This document shows, one piece after another, positions 1-13,423 of a stretch of DNA of 64,000 nucleotides (within the stretch, counting starts at the first letter, position 1; each line of letters begins with the position of its first letter). Origin of the DNA: Phascolomyces articulosus (taxonomy: Eukaryota > Mucoromycota > Mucoromycetes > Mucorales > Lichtheimiaceae); the NCBI GenBank assembly GCA_025677815.1, contig JAIXMP010000016.1:372001-436000 (forward strand). Direction: 5' to 3'. A model generated the notes under the pieces. It did not search any database and was not told where the DNA came from. It was given only the letters and a program-made list of their open reading frames with translations. The position numbers were made by a program, and so were the translations under genes.

Positions 1-2063
1 CTTGTTTTCACCATGTTTGTCGATTATTTTAGTATAAGAAAAAAAAATGTAAAGAAAAAGAAAGGCTTATTTCCTCGGTATTTATATTCTTTTTTTTTTT
101 TCAAAATAACGTAAGAAATCATATACTAGAATGGATAATGATGATGATTACGGACATATCTCTGATAACTCCTTAAAAGAGAGAGAGAGAACAGTACTCT
201 TTCTCTCTTTTTTACAATAGATTGATCGATGACATTGTAAAGTTAGGCGCGCCCCATATAATAACTCGTTCCTTTTTTTTCTATTTTATCCCTTATAAAA
301 TGTTCGCACACTTACACTCTACAAATATTATAGAAGGAGATGTTTGAAATCCTATTATTTCGTATCGTAAGTAATTTCGAAAAATACATATTACAATAAA
401 TTATTGGAATAGAACGCTCCTATGCATTAGGAAAAGAGAGGGTATTCCCTCCTATTTTTTTATATGATGTATTATAGTAACTCTGTTGGTATGCATTAAA
501 ATCAAAGGAGGAGGGGGTTAAAAGGACAACTAACAACTTGTGCATATAGATTTACATACATGTCAAACATTTCGTTGTTTATATATATACGTGAACCTAC
601 ACTTTTTCACCTTACCTTACCTATTTACTAAATCTACTTATTGGAGTTAAAATCTAACCTGTTGCTGACTCCTGAAAAGAAAAGTATCTTCTTCCTTTTA
701 CTACCTTAACTCGTATATCCCCGTTCTTAATGTCAACAGCTCTTGAAGATCTTTTTTTTTTGTACGTAGGGTTAAATTCTATTTTACTTACAAAGACTTC
801 TCCCTCTCTCTCTCTTTCTCATAGAGAATACACACATACTGTACATATGATTCTGTATTCTATATAATACAAGCCATCATTTATCGTTAACATTTTTACG
901 CCCGTTTCTTGCCACCTACATGATTATAAGTAAGTTACTATATTTATTGATACGTATATATTTTTATACCGATATATAAATGACGATTCTTTATGATTAG
1001 GTTTTCAGCCACTTAACGAGGTATATGTATCCCTTTCTTATCGGTTCTTTTTCTTTTCCTTAATAATCAGTATATCCGTGTAATGGAGCTAATCATCTCC
1101 TTCAAAATACACACATCAATTAGGTATACAGTGACTTCAAATAAATCGTTTTATTTTCAACCATACATAGTATACTTTTATATCATTCACCCTCGATCTC
1201 TACTAGTTTTTTCATGGGATAGATAGGCAATAGATAGCCTGGTGGTTGCTATGTGTACGCAGTGAAAAAAAAAGAAGAGTGTAATGTTCTAGTTCCTTAA
1301 ATTATTCTATATCGTTAGGAGTCAACCATTCATCTTATAACACAAGCACTACAATATTAGTTGCTCCCAGAGAACAGTAATGTTTGTAAGTATATTTGTA
1401 CAAGTAAACAAGTTTCGATCGTTTGTTGTTGAGACTTCATAATGAGCAACACCCTGATCTTGCACATCCGACGAGGACAGAGTCCAGATTTACAATAAAA
1501 ATAAATAAAGTCAATAATAGTATAAGCTGATTATAAAAAGTAAAAAAGTATTCTCTATCTCCTAAGTTCCTTTTCGTTTGACTTCTCCTCGCCACCCGTT
1601 TGCCCCCGTTTATCACTCGTACCCGTTTAATCCCTCTTTTTCTCTTCCTCTCTCCTTTCGAACTGATGTAACTATAGTAGTAAAATAAAACCCAAATTCC
1701 TGCTATATATCCTTTACTTTTTCCTATTTTTTTTTGTGGATTCCTCGATTTTTGACGACTACTTATTATCCTACCTAATAATGATTTTCGAGTATTTTGT
1801 ATAAGAATATTACCTATAGATCAGGTTTTTTGTTGTTATTAGAAGTGACAATCTTCTCTAAGAATCATAATATGTTAGTCATTTATATCTACTTTTTGAT
1901 AATAAAATCGATAATCGCATTCTTTTGCATATGAAAAGAAATATACCAATTTCTTAGTCACGAAACTTTTTTTTGTCGCTTATTGAACAAAGAAAAAGGC
2001 GCGTATCTTTTTTGTTCCATTTTTTTTTCGCGACTTTTTTTTTTTATTTGACATAAAATAAAT
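1..2063. other. AT-rich intergenic region, no gene seen
   Basis: This two-kilobase spacer is AT-rich with many homopolymer runs and short TA-type repeats. I find no ORF with coding character and no RNA gene. The last ~100 bases before the gene at 2064 carry long T runs interrupted by CG dinucleotides, which resembles a fungal promoter. An isolated GGCGCGCC sits near position 246. Confidence 0.6.
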
Positions 2064-4920
2064 ATGGCAGCCAACAAATCACTTAGAAGAAGAACCACCA
2101 CCACCAATCCATCGACCAAAAAGAAAATTACAACCAAATCAACTAAATCCAATGGAACAAAGAAAACAAAAGCAACCGCTGCCACGACAACACCAATAAA
2201 ACCAACACCACCTAGTATCGAAGTAACAGACGCGTCTTCACCAGGTAAAAAAAAAAAATAAGAACGCAATCTTGATCAAACTTTTTTCATTCTTTTGTTT
2301 TATCTCATTCTTTTCTTATTCTCTTGGATTAACCCTCCATCGCACAATAGAACAAATTCTTCATGCATCTTGGAAGTTTTTATATTGTTATCAATTCCTT
2401 TCGTTATTTCGAACGTTCTTGAAGCTCCCAGTCATTACCATAGAAACACTAGAGGAAGCTATCATGGAAACCAAGAAAACAACGAAACCAGGACTTGCAC
2501 GATCAGAAGGTAGTTTTCTTGCAGACGAAATAAACAGTCGTCTCGTTTTAGATACAACGACGATTCAAAAAGATGTTTCACTACAGCAACTCCTTGAACA
2601 AATATTTTCTATTCTTTTAAAACATATACAAAGTCGACAAGCAAAGTAAATATATACATATCACATTAATGTTTGAGGAGTGGGGGAGGGCACTGAGTGA
2701 CTATGGTTGCTGCGCTTTTAACAAATATATAGATATATGGATGATTCCTCTTTCTCAAACCCACATACACTTTTAATTTTAGTCCAACCAATTGTCATGG
2801 TTACTTGTACGATTATTTATTGGATCATGATGATAATGACGACATTTCACTATCCAAATCAAAAGAGGATTGGACTTTATTTGACCTTTCAATACCAGAA
2901 AAGATTCGTGTATTGAAATCATTAATTGATCTTATGGAGAAAACCGATCTCATGATGAATTTACGTGCAGATATTGCACCCGAAACTTTGGTATGTATAA
3001 TGTATGTGCATATATAGAACATGGAATAAGAGTATGATGTATATGAATTTGTGTTTTATGAGAATAGAAAGTGTAAAAATATCCAGATATATTCAGTATC
3101 TCTAAAATTTTGAATCTGTCTTATTTTTTTTTACATGATTAGCGTTTAGCACCTATTGGCATTGATTCTGAAGGATGGCGATATTGGATGTTTAATAGTA
3201 AGTTCTTTTTTAATATATATATATATATATAATTTGTATCGAGTAAATGTGGAACAACTCAAGGATGATGGATTTTAATTAAAAATCAAATCGGGTGTTA
3301 TTTCAATCCTAGGCACACGTTTATATAGAGAATTACCTTTACCACAAAGAAAGGGCATGCCAATGTTGATGGGTAAAGATTATACATTTGAGTTGGTAAG
3401 TGAATATCATGAGTATTTCTCCTGTGGAAAAAATGGATGTGACTTAATGTATACTAACAGTGGATATGGAATATCTTTTTAATCAATAATCATCTATCAC
3501 GATTAGGTTTGTGATACACTTGAAACATGGCAAGAATGCCTCACTCGATTCTCGACAAAAACCCGTAATCATAATGAAAAAGCACTTAGTCTTGAAATCA
3601 ACGAAATTGCACCTCAAGTTATTACCAAGTTAGAAAATCGGTTGGCAGCAAAGGCTCGTGAAGAAGCCAAATTAGAACGGTTAAGAAAACTGGAAGAATT
3701 GCCACGAAAACGTAGTCGACGATTAGAAATTAAGGTAAAATAAAGCCATCCATGGAGAAAATGGAGAGAAGAGAATGAAGGAAGGAGCAGGGAGGAATTC
3801 AAAGGGAGCTTAGAGGAATTTATAGTTGTAAATGTGCATATATTTTTTTTGATAAATGAAAAAAGAAAACATGTGGGAAATAACACGTTGGTATTCTTTT
3901 TTTAAAAAAATGATAATAGGAGGATGAATTGAATAAACGTCGTAGAGTCGACGAAATAGAACAACAACGTATTGCTTTAGAAAAGCAAGAACGTGAACAA
4001 GCTAAAAAACGAGAAAAAGAACAAAAACACTTAGAGCAAGAACAAATGATACAAATTGTACGTACCAAAAAGAAGGATTGGATGGTAGGGTGAAAAAATA
4101 GGATATACTCTAAACATGTAAAAACAAATGGGATTATAAATGTTTATAGGAAACAGATCTCAAGAATTACGTATATGAACTTATTACCAGTAAAATCGAT
4201 GAAGCGATTCAGCGAGAAGATGAAAATGCTGCTGCCAGTGTTACTGCCAATAATGAAAATAATAGTAATGAAGCAGAGAGCACATCATTACCTACTACAC
4301 CTACTCCAGAAACCCGTACTAAACGTCGTACATCACCTTTTATTCGAGACACACCTGAAATTGCATTTTTACAAGAATTGCGAGGAATTTTAAGAAAATC
4401 AGCCAAAGAAGAAGATCGAGTAGAAAAGATGCAAGGATGGGCCACTTTATTGGATCAAGATAACTTGGTATCAATACAAAAAGGACCTCATGCTGAAATT
4501 GCACCTCTTCAAATTGGTCAAGGTCTGATTTTACAAGGCAACGGAGTCTCTGGAGGTAAAAAAAAAAAACGAAGCATTATAACCATTTATTCTACAGAGA
4601 GGGACGAGGACATGGACTTATATGTGTCTTTTTTTTTTTGGTTTGGACATTCAGATTTGACATCGCCTTTGCTTAAAAATATATTACGGGTATATCTCTC
4701 CACGTTACCAAAGGAAACATCTGATATGGGTATGGATTTAACAACAATACGAAAGAAATTATTATTGGATCGATATACATCTGATGAGCGATTCTCTGGT
4801 TTGGAAAACTTCTTACAAGATTTGGATCTTTTATTACCAGGAGAAAGTGAACGAATAGGTGTTATTTCACCACAAAAATATGCAGCAGATCTTCTTGTTC
4901 GTATATTTCAAAAACGTTAA
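2064..4920 (+). CDS. DDT/WHIM-domain chromatin-remodelling subunit
   Basis: Nine exons fit by phase: 2064-2244, 2351-2645, 2783-2990, 3143-3197, 3313-3395, 3507-3734, 3920-4084, 4150-4555 and 4655-4920, giving about 628 residues. The first 60 residues are Lys/Thr-rich and basic. Residues ~62-105 look like a DDT domain (FLSLFRTFLKLP followed by TIETLEEAI). Residues ~229-275 carry a WHIM motif (LAPIGIDSEGWRYWMF, then TRLYRELP). A Lys/Glu/Arg-rich stretch at ~310-405, probably coiled coil, follows, then a conserved C-terminal block. DDT plus WHIM is the signature of ISWI-partner proteins such as CECR2, RSF1 and Ioc-type subunits; the WHIM sequence reads most like CECR2. I infer a nuclear nucleosome-remodelling role. 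No PHD finger or clear bromodomain is visible. The last intron (4556-4654) is 99 nt without an in-frame stop, so its retention would still give protein. The gene converges on the glycosylase gene 256 bp away. Confidence 0.85.
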
Positions 4921-5176
4921 TACTTTTTTTTTATTGTTATTATTTCATCATGGATTGAATGCTAGAAGTTGTGTTGTATCAACATACTTGGTTTAAATAG
5001 CCAAATATACATATAAAAAAAATAAATGGATATGAAGATTATTTTCCCTAGCTACTTAAAATTTACCACACTACTATCGTTTAACGAAAAAAAAAATATA
5101 TAGGATGGACATAAGCTATATTAGTCGAGAGTGGTTAATTCCATTCCATTCCTTGTAAACTCCCTCCTTTTTTTTT

Positions 5177-6928
5177 TTAGTCAGCAGCAGTCTTGATGTC
5201 CAAAAGTCGCCACATATACCAGCTACCAACACTTCTGTATGGCTAAATGGTCAATAAGTAGTGTATATATGAGTAAAAGAATGGAATTAAAAGAAAATAT
5301 ATTATACTAAAAATCCAAAAAAAAACTTACACGCCAATGGTCAGTAAGTTTTTCCATTTGATCTGGTAATGGTAGATTGTTCTTTAATCCGAAATGTTTG
5401 GCTACTCCTTTACGGATACCTATATATAACATGTATAGTATATCAGATAAAAAAAGCCATTTTCATGCTTGTATGCTACGATGATGAAATTCCTTTTTTT
5501 TTCTTTTTTTTTCTTTTTTTTTTTTTTTTTTTACCAAGATCCGTGGTAGGAAGAATATCTGGATGTCCAAGATCCATCATTAAGTACATGTCGACTGTCC
5601 ACTAAAAGATCGAAGAAAGATACGGAGAGAAAGAAGAAGAAAAAATGGTCAACAATTCAATCAACATTTGGTATAAGTAAAAATGATCAGGAACAAATAT
5701 TCTACATGACCAATGCCTTTGACTTGAATCAATAATTCACGGATTTCATCATCTGTCATTTTATGGAGTTTATCTGCATCGATATGATTATCCTTGAACT
5801 TTTGTGAAAGATCCAGAATATACTGTGCTTTACGATTTGAAAGTCCCACGGTTCGAAGTTCTTCAGGTGTTTTTTTGAGTACCATTTCTGCTGTGGGGAA
5901 CCATGAAAAGTGACCTGTTATTACTTCAGGTACTTTGATTTTTTGTTCTTCGGCAAACAATTTGACAAATCGTGTACGAATTGCTTGTGCCACTTTGCCA
6001 CTGATTTGTTGATAAATAATAGAGGAAGCCAGGTCTCTACAGAAACATATATATTCATTCGTGATAATAATAGAATTCATCCAAGGATGCGATAAATAAG
6101 AATTTTATATTATACACCAATGTATAGGTTTTCATCGTGGGTTGCTATGTTCTATTCTAAATACCTGAAAGGGTTGGATGAATCCGTTTGTTGAACACGA
6201 CGTTTGATAAATTCTTCAATATCGTCATTGGTAATCAACTTGTTTAATTTTTTATCCACCTTTTTTAAATGGGCAAATGCTTCATGCACGTCAAAACTGC
6301 GATCCACTGCAACTTTGTCAACTACGTCAATGGGGTCGGCAACGCTTGGTGCTGCGGCGGGTGGAGCGAGATCTTTCCCAGTGTTCTCGGCCGTATACGC
6401 GTGCTGTGCGCGCAACATATTTGGTAATGTCAGAAGAAAAACAAATAACGCGTATAGATCACATAAACAAACACACACTTCCTCTCACTCTCTTTTTTGT
6501 TCTCACGAGATCAAAAACTATTTTACCTTTTTGTCAGTTACAGTGGTTGCTGCAGTGGGCTGAAAAAAAAAAAGAATGACCCAGAAATTGACATGAGTTA
6601 TCATGAATTGGGAATGACATTCACCTTACTATGAACGAGGTGATTCATTCGAAAGAAAGGATAAAAAAACAACAACTTACTTTATGCTTAGCTACCTTTT
6701 TTTCTGGTTCAAGTAATGATTTTTTTGGTGCTGCGCGTTTTCTTCTAAATGTTATGCAAACCAAATAGACATATTTATCAATTATTTCGATCAAAAAGAA
6801 TACAGTTAATAAAATAGATAGAATAAATACTTTGGGGTAGCAACAGAAGTTTTATTTTGAATTTCAGTTTTTGCATAATAATTGGTTTTTGGTAGTTTTG
6901 AAATTCTTGGGCTTTTTCTTGGTAACAT
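5177..6928 (-). CDS. DNA-3-methyladenine glycosylase (HhH-GPD, Mag/AlkA-like)
   Basis: Eight exons (from the start: 6831-6928, 6681-6744, 6527-6559, 6165-6403, 5706-6036, 5535-5601, 5331-5419, 5177-5242) give 328 residues with consistent phases. The N-terminus (MLPRKSPRISK) is basic and likely nuclear. The catalytic region begins at SSIIYQQISGKVA, the classic opening of the HhH-GPD fold. The helix-hairpin-helix is VKGIGHWTVDMYL around residues 251-262, and the catalytic aspartate is in TTDLG about 15-20 residues later. The closing PYRSVGSWYMWRLLD is typical of AlkA/Mag proteins. The enzyme excises alkylated purines such as 3-methyladenine in base-excision repair. The ~100-residue low-complexity N-terminal extension is longer than in compact yeast Mag1. 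The start is the ATG that gives the basic N-terminus; no other upstream in-frame ATG was needed. Confidence 0.92.
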
Positions 6929-7204
6929 ATTGATGTTTGTGGGTGATGGTGGTTGGAAAAGTGAAAAAGAAGAAGAAAAGGAATTGAGGAGAGAAATCCA
7001 ATTTTGGATTTGCTTTTACATTATTAATCCACTACCCGCTCCCTAGAATTTTTATTGGGAAAAGTTTCATATTTTCAACCCACTTTTTTTGAGTATTACA
7101 TCCGTATATATTAGACATTAATTTAAAGAGTATGAATTATGACATTTATTTAATCATAAAATAGTATATCTTTTTTTTTACAATTTGAAATTCGGATATC
7201 AATG

Positions 7205-7901
7205 CTATTTACTATGAACTGCACAGAGATATTCTGTGTAACACAATTGCAATACAGCAATGTTCAATGATCCAGCTAAATGCATTCTATATTAATAAAA
7301 ATCTTAACCATTATTTCATAACTATGGATCATACTTCGTTTACGACAACAACAAATATATTTTTTCAATCCTTACCGGACTATTCGGACACGGGTTCGTA
7401 AATAATATATAATGTATACCTTCTAAACATACTAGGTTTTTCATTTTCATCCGTCATATCTTGATCCTCAAGGTCTTCTCCTCGATAACTTTTATTTCGA
7501 TGGGAATTTTCGTCCAAATGGCCACCCAAATCACCATCAATTCGACTATTCTTATAAGTGCTATCTTCAGAATGATCTTTTTTATTTGCATCATCATTTA
7601 TTTCATATTCATAGTCAATTTTACATAAGTAATCCTTTATTATTATTGTCAGTGTTTGCTATTACCACAAATAGCAAATATATCAGCACTATACAATTAG
7701 CAAGACAATTCTTTCAAAACGTTCACACACATAGTTAACAATAATACCTATATAAGACTACTTACTATTCGATCTTGATCCTGCTGGGCGATAAGTTCCA
7801 TCTTGAGTTACTCTTCGTTGCTTTTTATAATATTGTTGATTGCGGACGTTTAATTCTGCTTTACTATCCAAAATAAGAGTATCTCGTCTTGAGCGATTCA
7901 T
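7205..7901 (-). CDS. Unrecognised small protein gene
   Basis: I do not recognise this protein. The N-terminal exon (7766-7901) starts MNRSRRDTLILDSKAELN and is polar and Arg-rich. A second coding block near 7420-7660 is very acidic (DYEYEINDDANKKD, later DLEDQDMTDENEKP). A final exon (7205-7286) encodes MHLAGSLNIAVLQLCYTEY and ends at a stop; the 7420/7286 junction (GT-AG, phase 2) fits well. The first junction does not: the obvious donor GTAAGT after 7766 leaves phase 1, while the plausible acceptors need phase 0. The model is therefore incomplete, or the gene is damaged. It lies in tandem behind the glycosylase promoter and divergent from the deubiquitinase gene. Confidence 0.4.
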
Positions 7902-8609
7902 ATAGCTGGGATGAGCAACAACACTAGCAGAATTCGATCCATTATTGGCAGAAGGACCAATGCCAGTATTATTAAATTAATATTTGACATATTTTTCTAT
8001 AGATCCTTGAAGTATTGGATGGATGTATATGAATTCAAACCGCCATTACAAGTGACATGTTGTGTTTCTTGTTGTCAAGCGACTATTGAAGCCGATCAAT
8101 AGATAGTATTCTCAAGTGATAATTATGTAAGCTGTGCTATCGCGTGATCTGTCTGCTTACCCAGGTACCAAATTAAATAATGTATGCTTATTTAGGTTGT
8201 TTAAAGGGGTATAAGAAAATAAAGATATTTAAAATGTATCACATTTTCCTATTATGCATATGTACAAATATATATATTGCAATCAAATCAATTAACTTTG
8301 TGAAAAAAAATAGACAGTTCTTTTATACAACGAAAGAAGCGACAAAAAATCATAGTAAAAAACTTGACAAGCTAATATCTTGTCATGCTGGACTTATATA
8401 TATTCAGTAATGAATTTAGTATATACTTATTATGCTTCTACAACAGGGACTAATGCAATGCCTAAAAGTTAAATTAAAACCCCGAATGGCTTCATGCCAC
8501 TACAAAAGTGAGAGAGTTTCTTTTTCCGTTCCTTCCGCCACACTTCTCTCTCACCCCTCTTTTTTTTTGCTCGACGTCTTCTACTACCTTAACTTATTAA
8601 AATACCGTC
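7902..8609. promoter_or_regulatory. Divergent intergenic region upstream of deubiquitinase
   Basis: This 0.7-kb spacer lies between the divergent genes starting at 7901 (-) and 8610 (+). The last ~75 bases (about 8519-8590) form a pyrimidine-rich tract of CT repeats and T runs just upstream of the ATG. Such tracts are common in fungal promoters of constitutive genes. Small ORFs here show no coding character. Confidence 0.35.
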
Positions 8610-11600
8610 ATGAGTCGACCACCTTACATAAGCAATGGACAATCACGATCCTCCGTATCATTACAAGAATTACATCGACGAGCTGCTTTTAATATGGCAG
8701 ACGCTAATAAATATAATGCAAAACAATGGTTATCGACAGCAAGTCGATTATTTGACGAGGTTAATATTTGATATTTCATAACCTAAAAAAAGTGTCTTGG
8801 CAACGTTTTTTTTCATTACCGCCATGCTTGGCTAAAAAATAAAAATAACCCTTATACGCACTGGAACTCACTCATTTCTTTTTTATTTACAGGGTGATAG
8901 AGCAAGACAATTGAACGATATTGAAGGCGCGTACGTTCATTATTTTAAAAGTTGCAAGTAAGTTCTATATCAATGGAGTAAAAGAGAGGACTAGGTTCCG
9001 AGAATTGGAGGGATTTGCATGGTACCTTTTTTCTTTATTCGATGGCTTACAGTAGTTTTCTTATAGTATTTGGATTGAGATCATTAAAAAACATTCTGGA
9101 TTCGATGAAATTCGGTCACTTTCACTTTATCATGCCATGAACAAAGTATTTATCTATTTTTATAACAGAGAAGAGGGGAGGAGGAAACAAAGAAATTATT
9201 GATTTGGCGTTGGACGGTGTGCATATGAATGTATATATATAAAGAATAGGGTTATTTACATTTTAGTCTATGATGCTATTTTATTATAGCGAATCCCAGA
9301 AGTACTTCAATGGCTTGAAACGACAAAAAATGAAATAGAACAAACACAAGTACCACTTCAGAATCCACAACCAGTACCACTACCTGCTGTTCAAAGTAAC
9401 ACTCCTACAGGAAGCGATAACATGGATCGATTTCCACCTGTATCAGCATTAGAATCTGCATGGCCGGAAACCAACAAGGAAGAAGTATCATTGGATGATT
9501 TGCCATCTGTACCTACTCATGCACCTCAAGCAGCTCGACGCATGCCCATGCCTACACCTCCAGATCAGCATCATCAGCAATTACAGCCCACCAGAAGAAA
9601 ACCTTTGGTACCTTCCAATTCACCTATACCTTTAATGCCCTCTTCCTCATCGACATCCTCATCATCCTCCACGATGCCACTCGTACCACCTATTCATGAA
9701 AATCATCATTTACCGGTATCTTCCGCAAGCAGTACCACCAGTAGTCATTACAGTAGCAGCGAATTTGAAAGTAGTGCTATCAAAAGGCTCAATATACCCC
9801 AACGAAGTTCATTTGCTTTTCCATCCGCCTTGATTGTCGATCCAGCCACACTTGCTAAATGGCTTTTATTACGAGAAAATCGACCCAGTATCCTATTGCT
9901 CGATGTTCGACCTTTGTCCATGTATAACGAAGGTTGTATTCGACACACATGGATTTGTCAAATTGAACCACTATCACTTCGTCAGGAGTAAGTTGCAAAA
10001 AAAAAATAAAAAAGCTGGACAGGGATAGGGTGGGAATAGAAAGGATTTGAAGGAAGGGAGGGAGAGTGATAAAGAACCATGGTAATAATAACTGTGTATA
10101 TAATTAGAGTGACATCCCAAAAGATCCAACGATCCTTGATTATGAACCCAGAATCGGAACAAATGTTATTTGATCAACGCAACAAATTTGATCTTATTGT
10201 CTACTATGATCAAGATACACAACGGTTGGGAGATGCAAGTATTCCTTTACGACAACTTGTATCTGCCATTTATGAAAATGAATTCAACAAACCATTGCAA
10301 AGGATGCCAATGATGCTGGCAGGTGGTTTTGCTGCCTGGGAACAAGTGATTGGTGATCGAGGTATCTTTTGTCATAATGGTCATAATAATACTAAGCAAC
10401 GTTCAGGCAATGTAAAACAAGAACCACAGGATAAAGAAAATAAACAGCCCAAGGAAACAAGTCGACGACGTCATTGGTTAGAAGGTGTAGTTGGAAGAGG
10501 ACATCATCATAGAGAACGATTGCATAAAACGACGTTTGATTGGGTAAGTGAAAGCAATAAAAAAAGAAAGGAAAAGGAAGACTATGGATGTTATAGAAGC
10601 GTAGGTATTGATTTCTTTGTGTATATATTAGTTTAATGGAAGACAATATGATGGTGAAATTCAATCCATGACAAGAACATCCAATGGACCTACACCTCCT
10701 CTTCAAGGCATTTTTGCCAATTCAATTGGAACACCTTCACCTGGTATCGAATTACCACCTACCACCATGCCAATTGTACCTCCTTCGCATGACATGAATT
10801 ATAACAATGAAAATCATCAAAATCAACCACCCACACCAACTGAAGAATCTTTCATGGCCAGATATCCAGATATTAAACCCAATATATCATCCTCAGCCAC
10901 TGTAGCCGCCGCCGCTACAGCTGGGCCCATACCTCAAGCAGGCACCAGTCTTCAGCGACGAAGAACGTTTATCGACAATCCCTTCCATGGTTTTACTGAA
11001 ACAGCCAATAACAATTATGATGTACCTCCTAGATTACCTGCAAAGCCAACACGTCCTTTACCTCCGCCTCCAGCACCTCCTGCGCATTATCCTTCACCAC
11101 CCAGTCATCCTCATCCATCACAACAACCTATTCCACGACCTTCCTCCGCAGGACCATCCGCTCCACCTTTACCTTCCAAACCTGATATCATGAAACATCA
11201 TGCTCAGGAACATCCTGTCATTGATAGTCGTTATGCTCGTATTTCATCTGATAATTCAATGTCTCAATTGAGTACAGTTCAAATTGGTAAAACGGGGTTG
11301 AAGAATTTGGGTAATACTTGTTTTATGAGTTCGATTATTCAATGTCTTAGTGGAACAACGCCTCTTGCTCGATATCTTTTAAGTAAGTTCTAATATATAT
11401 ATGTGTGTGTGTGATAAATCTTGATTATCTATACCAATTTAACCTTTCTTTTTCTTTTTAGCTGGAATGTATAAACAACATGTCAATAAGAGCAATCCGC
11501 TAGGAACAGGTGGTGTTCTTGTACAAAGTTTAGCGGAATTGATTCGAGTTATGTGGAGTGGCAATTACAATTTCATTTCACCCGTAACATTTCGTGTACG

Positions 11601-12946
11601 TATTTTGGAGGGTGTTCTTGAAAGGAAGGGAAGAGAAGGATAGAGAGTGATCTGAGAGACGAATTGATTTTTTTAATACATGGTCTATCCCTCTCTCTCT
11701 ATTTATAGCAAGCGCTAGTTCGATTTGCACCTCAGTTTGCTGGAACAGAACAACAGGATTCACAAGAATTCCTCATGTTTTTGTTGGATGGTCTTCATGA
11801 AGATGTAAATGTGGTATTGGAACGACCACGATCCAAACCTGAAACACCAGAAGAAGAGGAACGATTTGAACGTTTGCCTGATTGGCAAGCAAGTGGTATT
11901 GCTTGGAATAAGTATTTGGAACGAAATGAAAGTATTATTGTCAGCTTATTCCAAGGTCAATATAGAAGTCGTCTTACATGTTTAACATGTAAAAAGGTAA
12001 ATATATAAAGAGAGAATCCCGGATAATCCCTTATGTCTTTTTTTTTTTTACTGAGTGGCCATTATTTTTTTTAATTAGACATCGACTACATATAATACCT
12101 TCATGTCTTTATCACTTCCTATACCTGCTAAAGGACCAGTATCTACTGTGAATTTATATCAATGCTTAGATGCATTTGTAAAAGAAGAAGTACTTGAGGG
12201 TGAAGATGCATGGTAAGGAATAGAATGCTTATTTTTTTACAGAATAAGAAAGCAGTAGAATTGATTTATATAAATGATTTTTTTTACAGGAATTGTCCTC
12301 ATTGTAAAAAATTGCGACGTTCAACCAAGAGTTTGACTTTATCTCGAATGCCTGTGGTTTTATTGATTCATTTGAAACGCTTCTCATTTGAAGGACCTTT
12401 CCGTAATAAACTGGAGACAATGGTTGATTGTCCAACAAGAAATTTGGATCTTTCCAGATATGTACCCAATTCAATGATTCCACCTAATGCTGAAAGACCT
12501 GCATTTAAATATGATTTATATGGTGTATCTGTAAGTGTGATGTTTTGACGTATGCGATAGAGAGAAGGAGAAACTGATAATTCATGGTGATTTTTTTTTG
12601 CCGTAATTAGAATCATTATGGATCATTGACAGGTGGACATTGTAAGTTAGCAGAATATATATATATCATGACACCGAGAAAAATGAATCGAATGTATATT
12701 ATGCTAACATGCTGAAAATATATAGATACCGCGGCAGTTCGTGATGGATATCAAGGTGATTGGCATTACTTTGATGATACAAGATTCTCAGTATGCGAAG
12801 AAGATAAAGTTGTGGTAATATATTTTTACAATCAATCAATGAATATAAAGATATATGAGTGAGTGAATATTAGTCATTAACGATGAAACTTTATATAGAC
12901 TCGTGCGGCCTATAATCTTTTTTACGTTCGATCAACTGTGAAATAA
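8610..12946 (+). CDS. Ubiquitin-specific protease with rhodanese domain (USP8/Doa4/Ubp5 type)
   Basis: Thirteen exons with consistent phases (8610-8759, 8893-8957, 9067-9145, 9290-9987, 10108-10543, 10632-11382, 11462-11595, 11709-11996, 12079-12212, 12290-12530, 12611-12641, 12726-12814, 12899-12946) encode about 1047 residues. Residues 1-100 are helical (ELHRRAAFNMADANKYNAKQ) and resemble the USP8 N-terminal helical/MIT-like region. A Pro/Ser-rich linker follows, then a rhodanese-like domain at ~279-405 (SILLLDVRPLSMYNEG to LAGGFAAWEQ). A second proline-rich linker precedes the USP domain from ~696. Catalytic Cys lies in LGNTCFMSSIIQCL (~706), His in SLTGGHYTAAV and Asp in HYFDDTRFS. A zinc-ribbon pair, CLTCKK and CPHCKK, is present. 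The rhodanese active-site Cys is not seen at the expected place, as in other members of this family. Relatives remove ubiquitin from endocytic cargo at endosomes. Confidence 0.92.
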
Positions 12947-13423
12947 GATATATTTAAGGGTTCGATAATATATACATATATATAAAAAACTTAATCTCCA
13001 TCCAATGACCCTTATTATTACTACTACTATTTCATTATTATGTACCATATACCTTTATATATTTTTCTAGTTATAAATATTGTAAAACCTTCTTTCTTTC
13101 TTATCTCCTCATGAAAGTATTTTTTTTTTGAAAGATGATATTATTAAAAAAAAAAAAAAAGAGAGAGGAACCAACCAATCTTTCATGAAATTGAATGTAG
13201 TTGGCATGAGTCATTTTCTTTTGTGCTTCCCAAGTAGCACTTCTGAGAAACAAATATGAGATCTAAAAAAATATATAACAGAAAAGCAACAATTGGTTAG
13301 CCCCGCACACTTTGATAGGATTGTGGACACATAAAAATCCTGCAGGAGGGAATTTTTTTTTACTCCTGAAATAATAAAATCCTTTTGTTCTATACTTGAA
13401 CACACTTTGACTTGTCACATACC
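12947..13423. other. Spacer between deubiquitinase and ClpX genes
   Basis: This 477-base spacer separates two tandem plus-strand genes. It contains the 3' end of the deubiquitinase transcript, several TA-rich tracts and an A-run near 13145-13160. Nothing else is supported. ORFs on the minus strand at 13211-13451 have no family resemblance. Confidence 0.5.
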
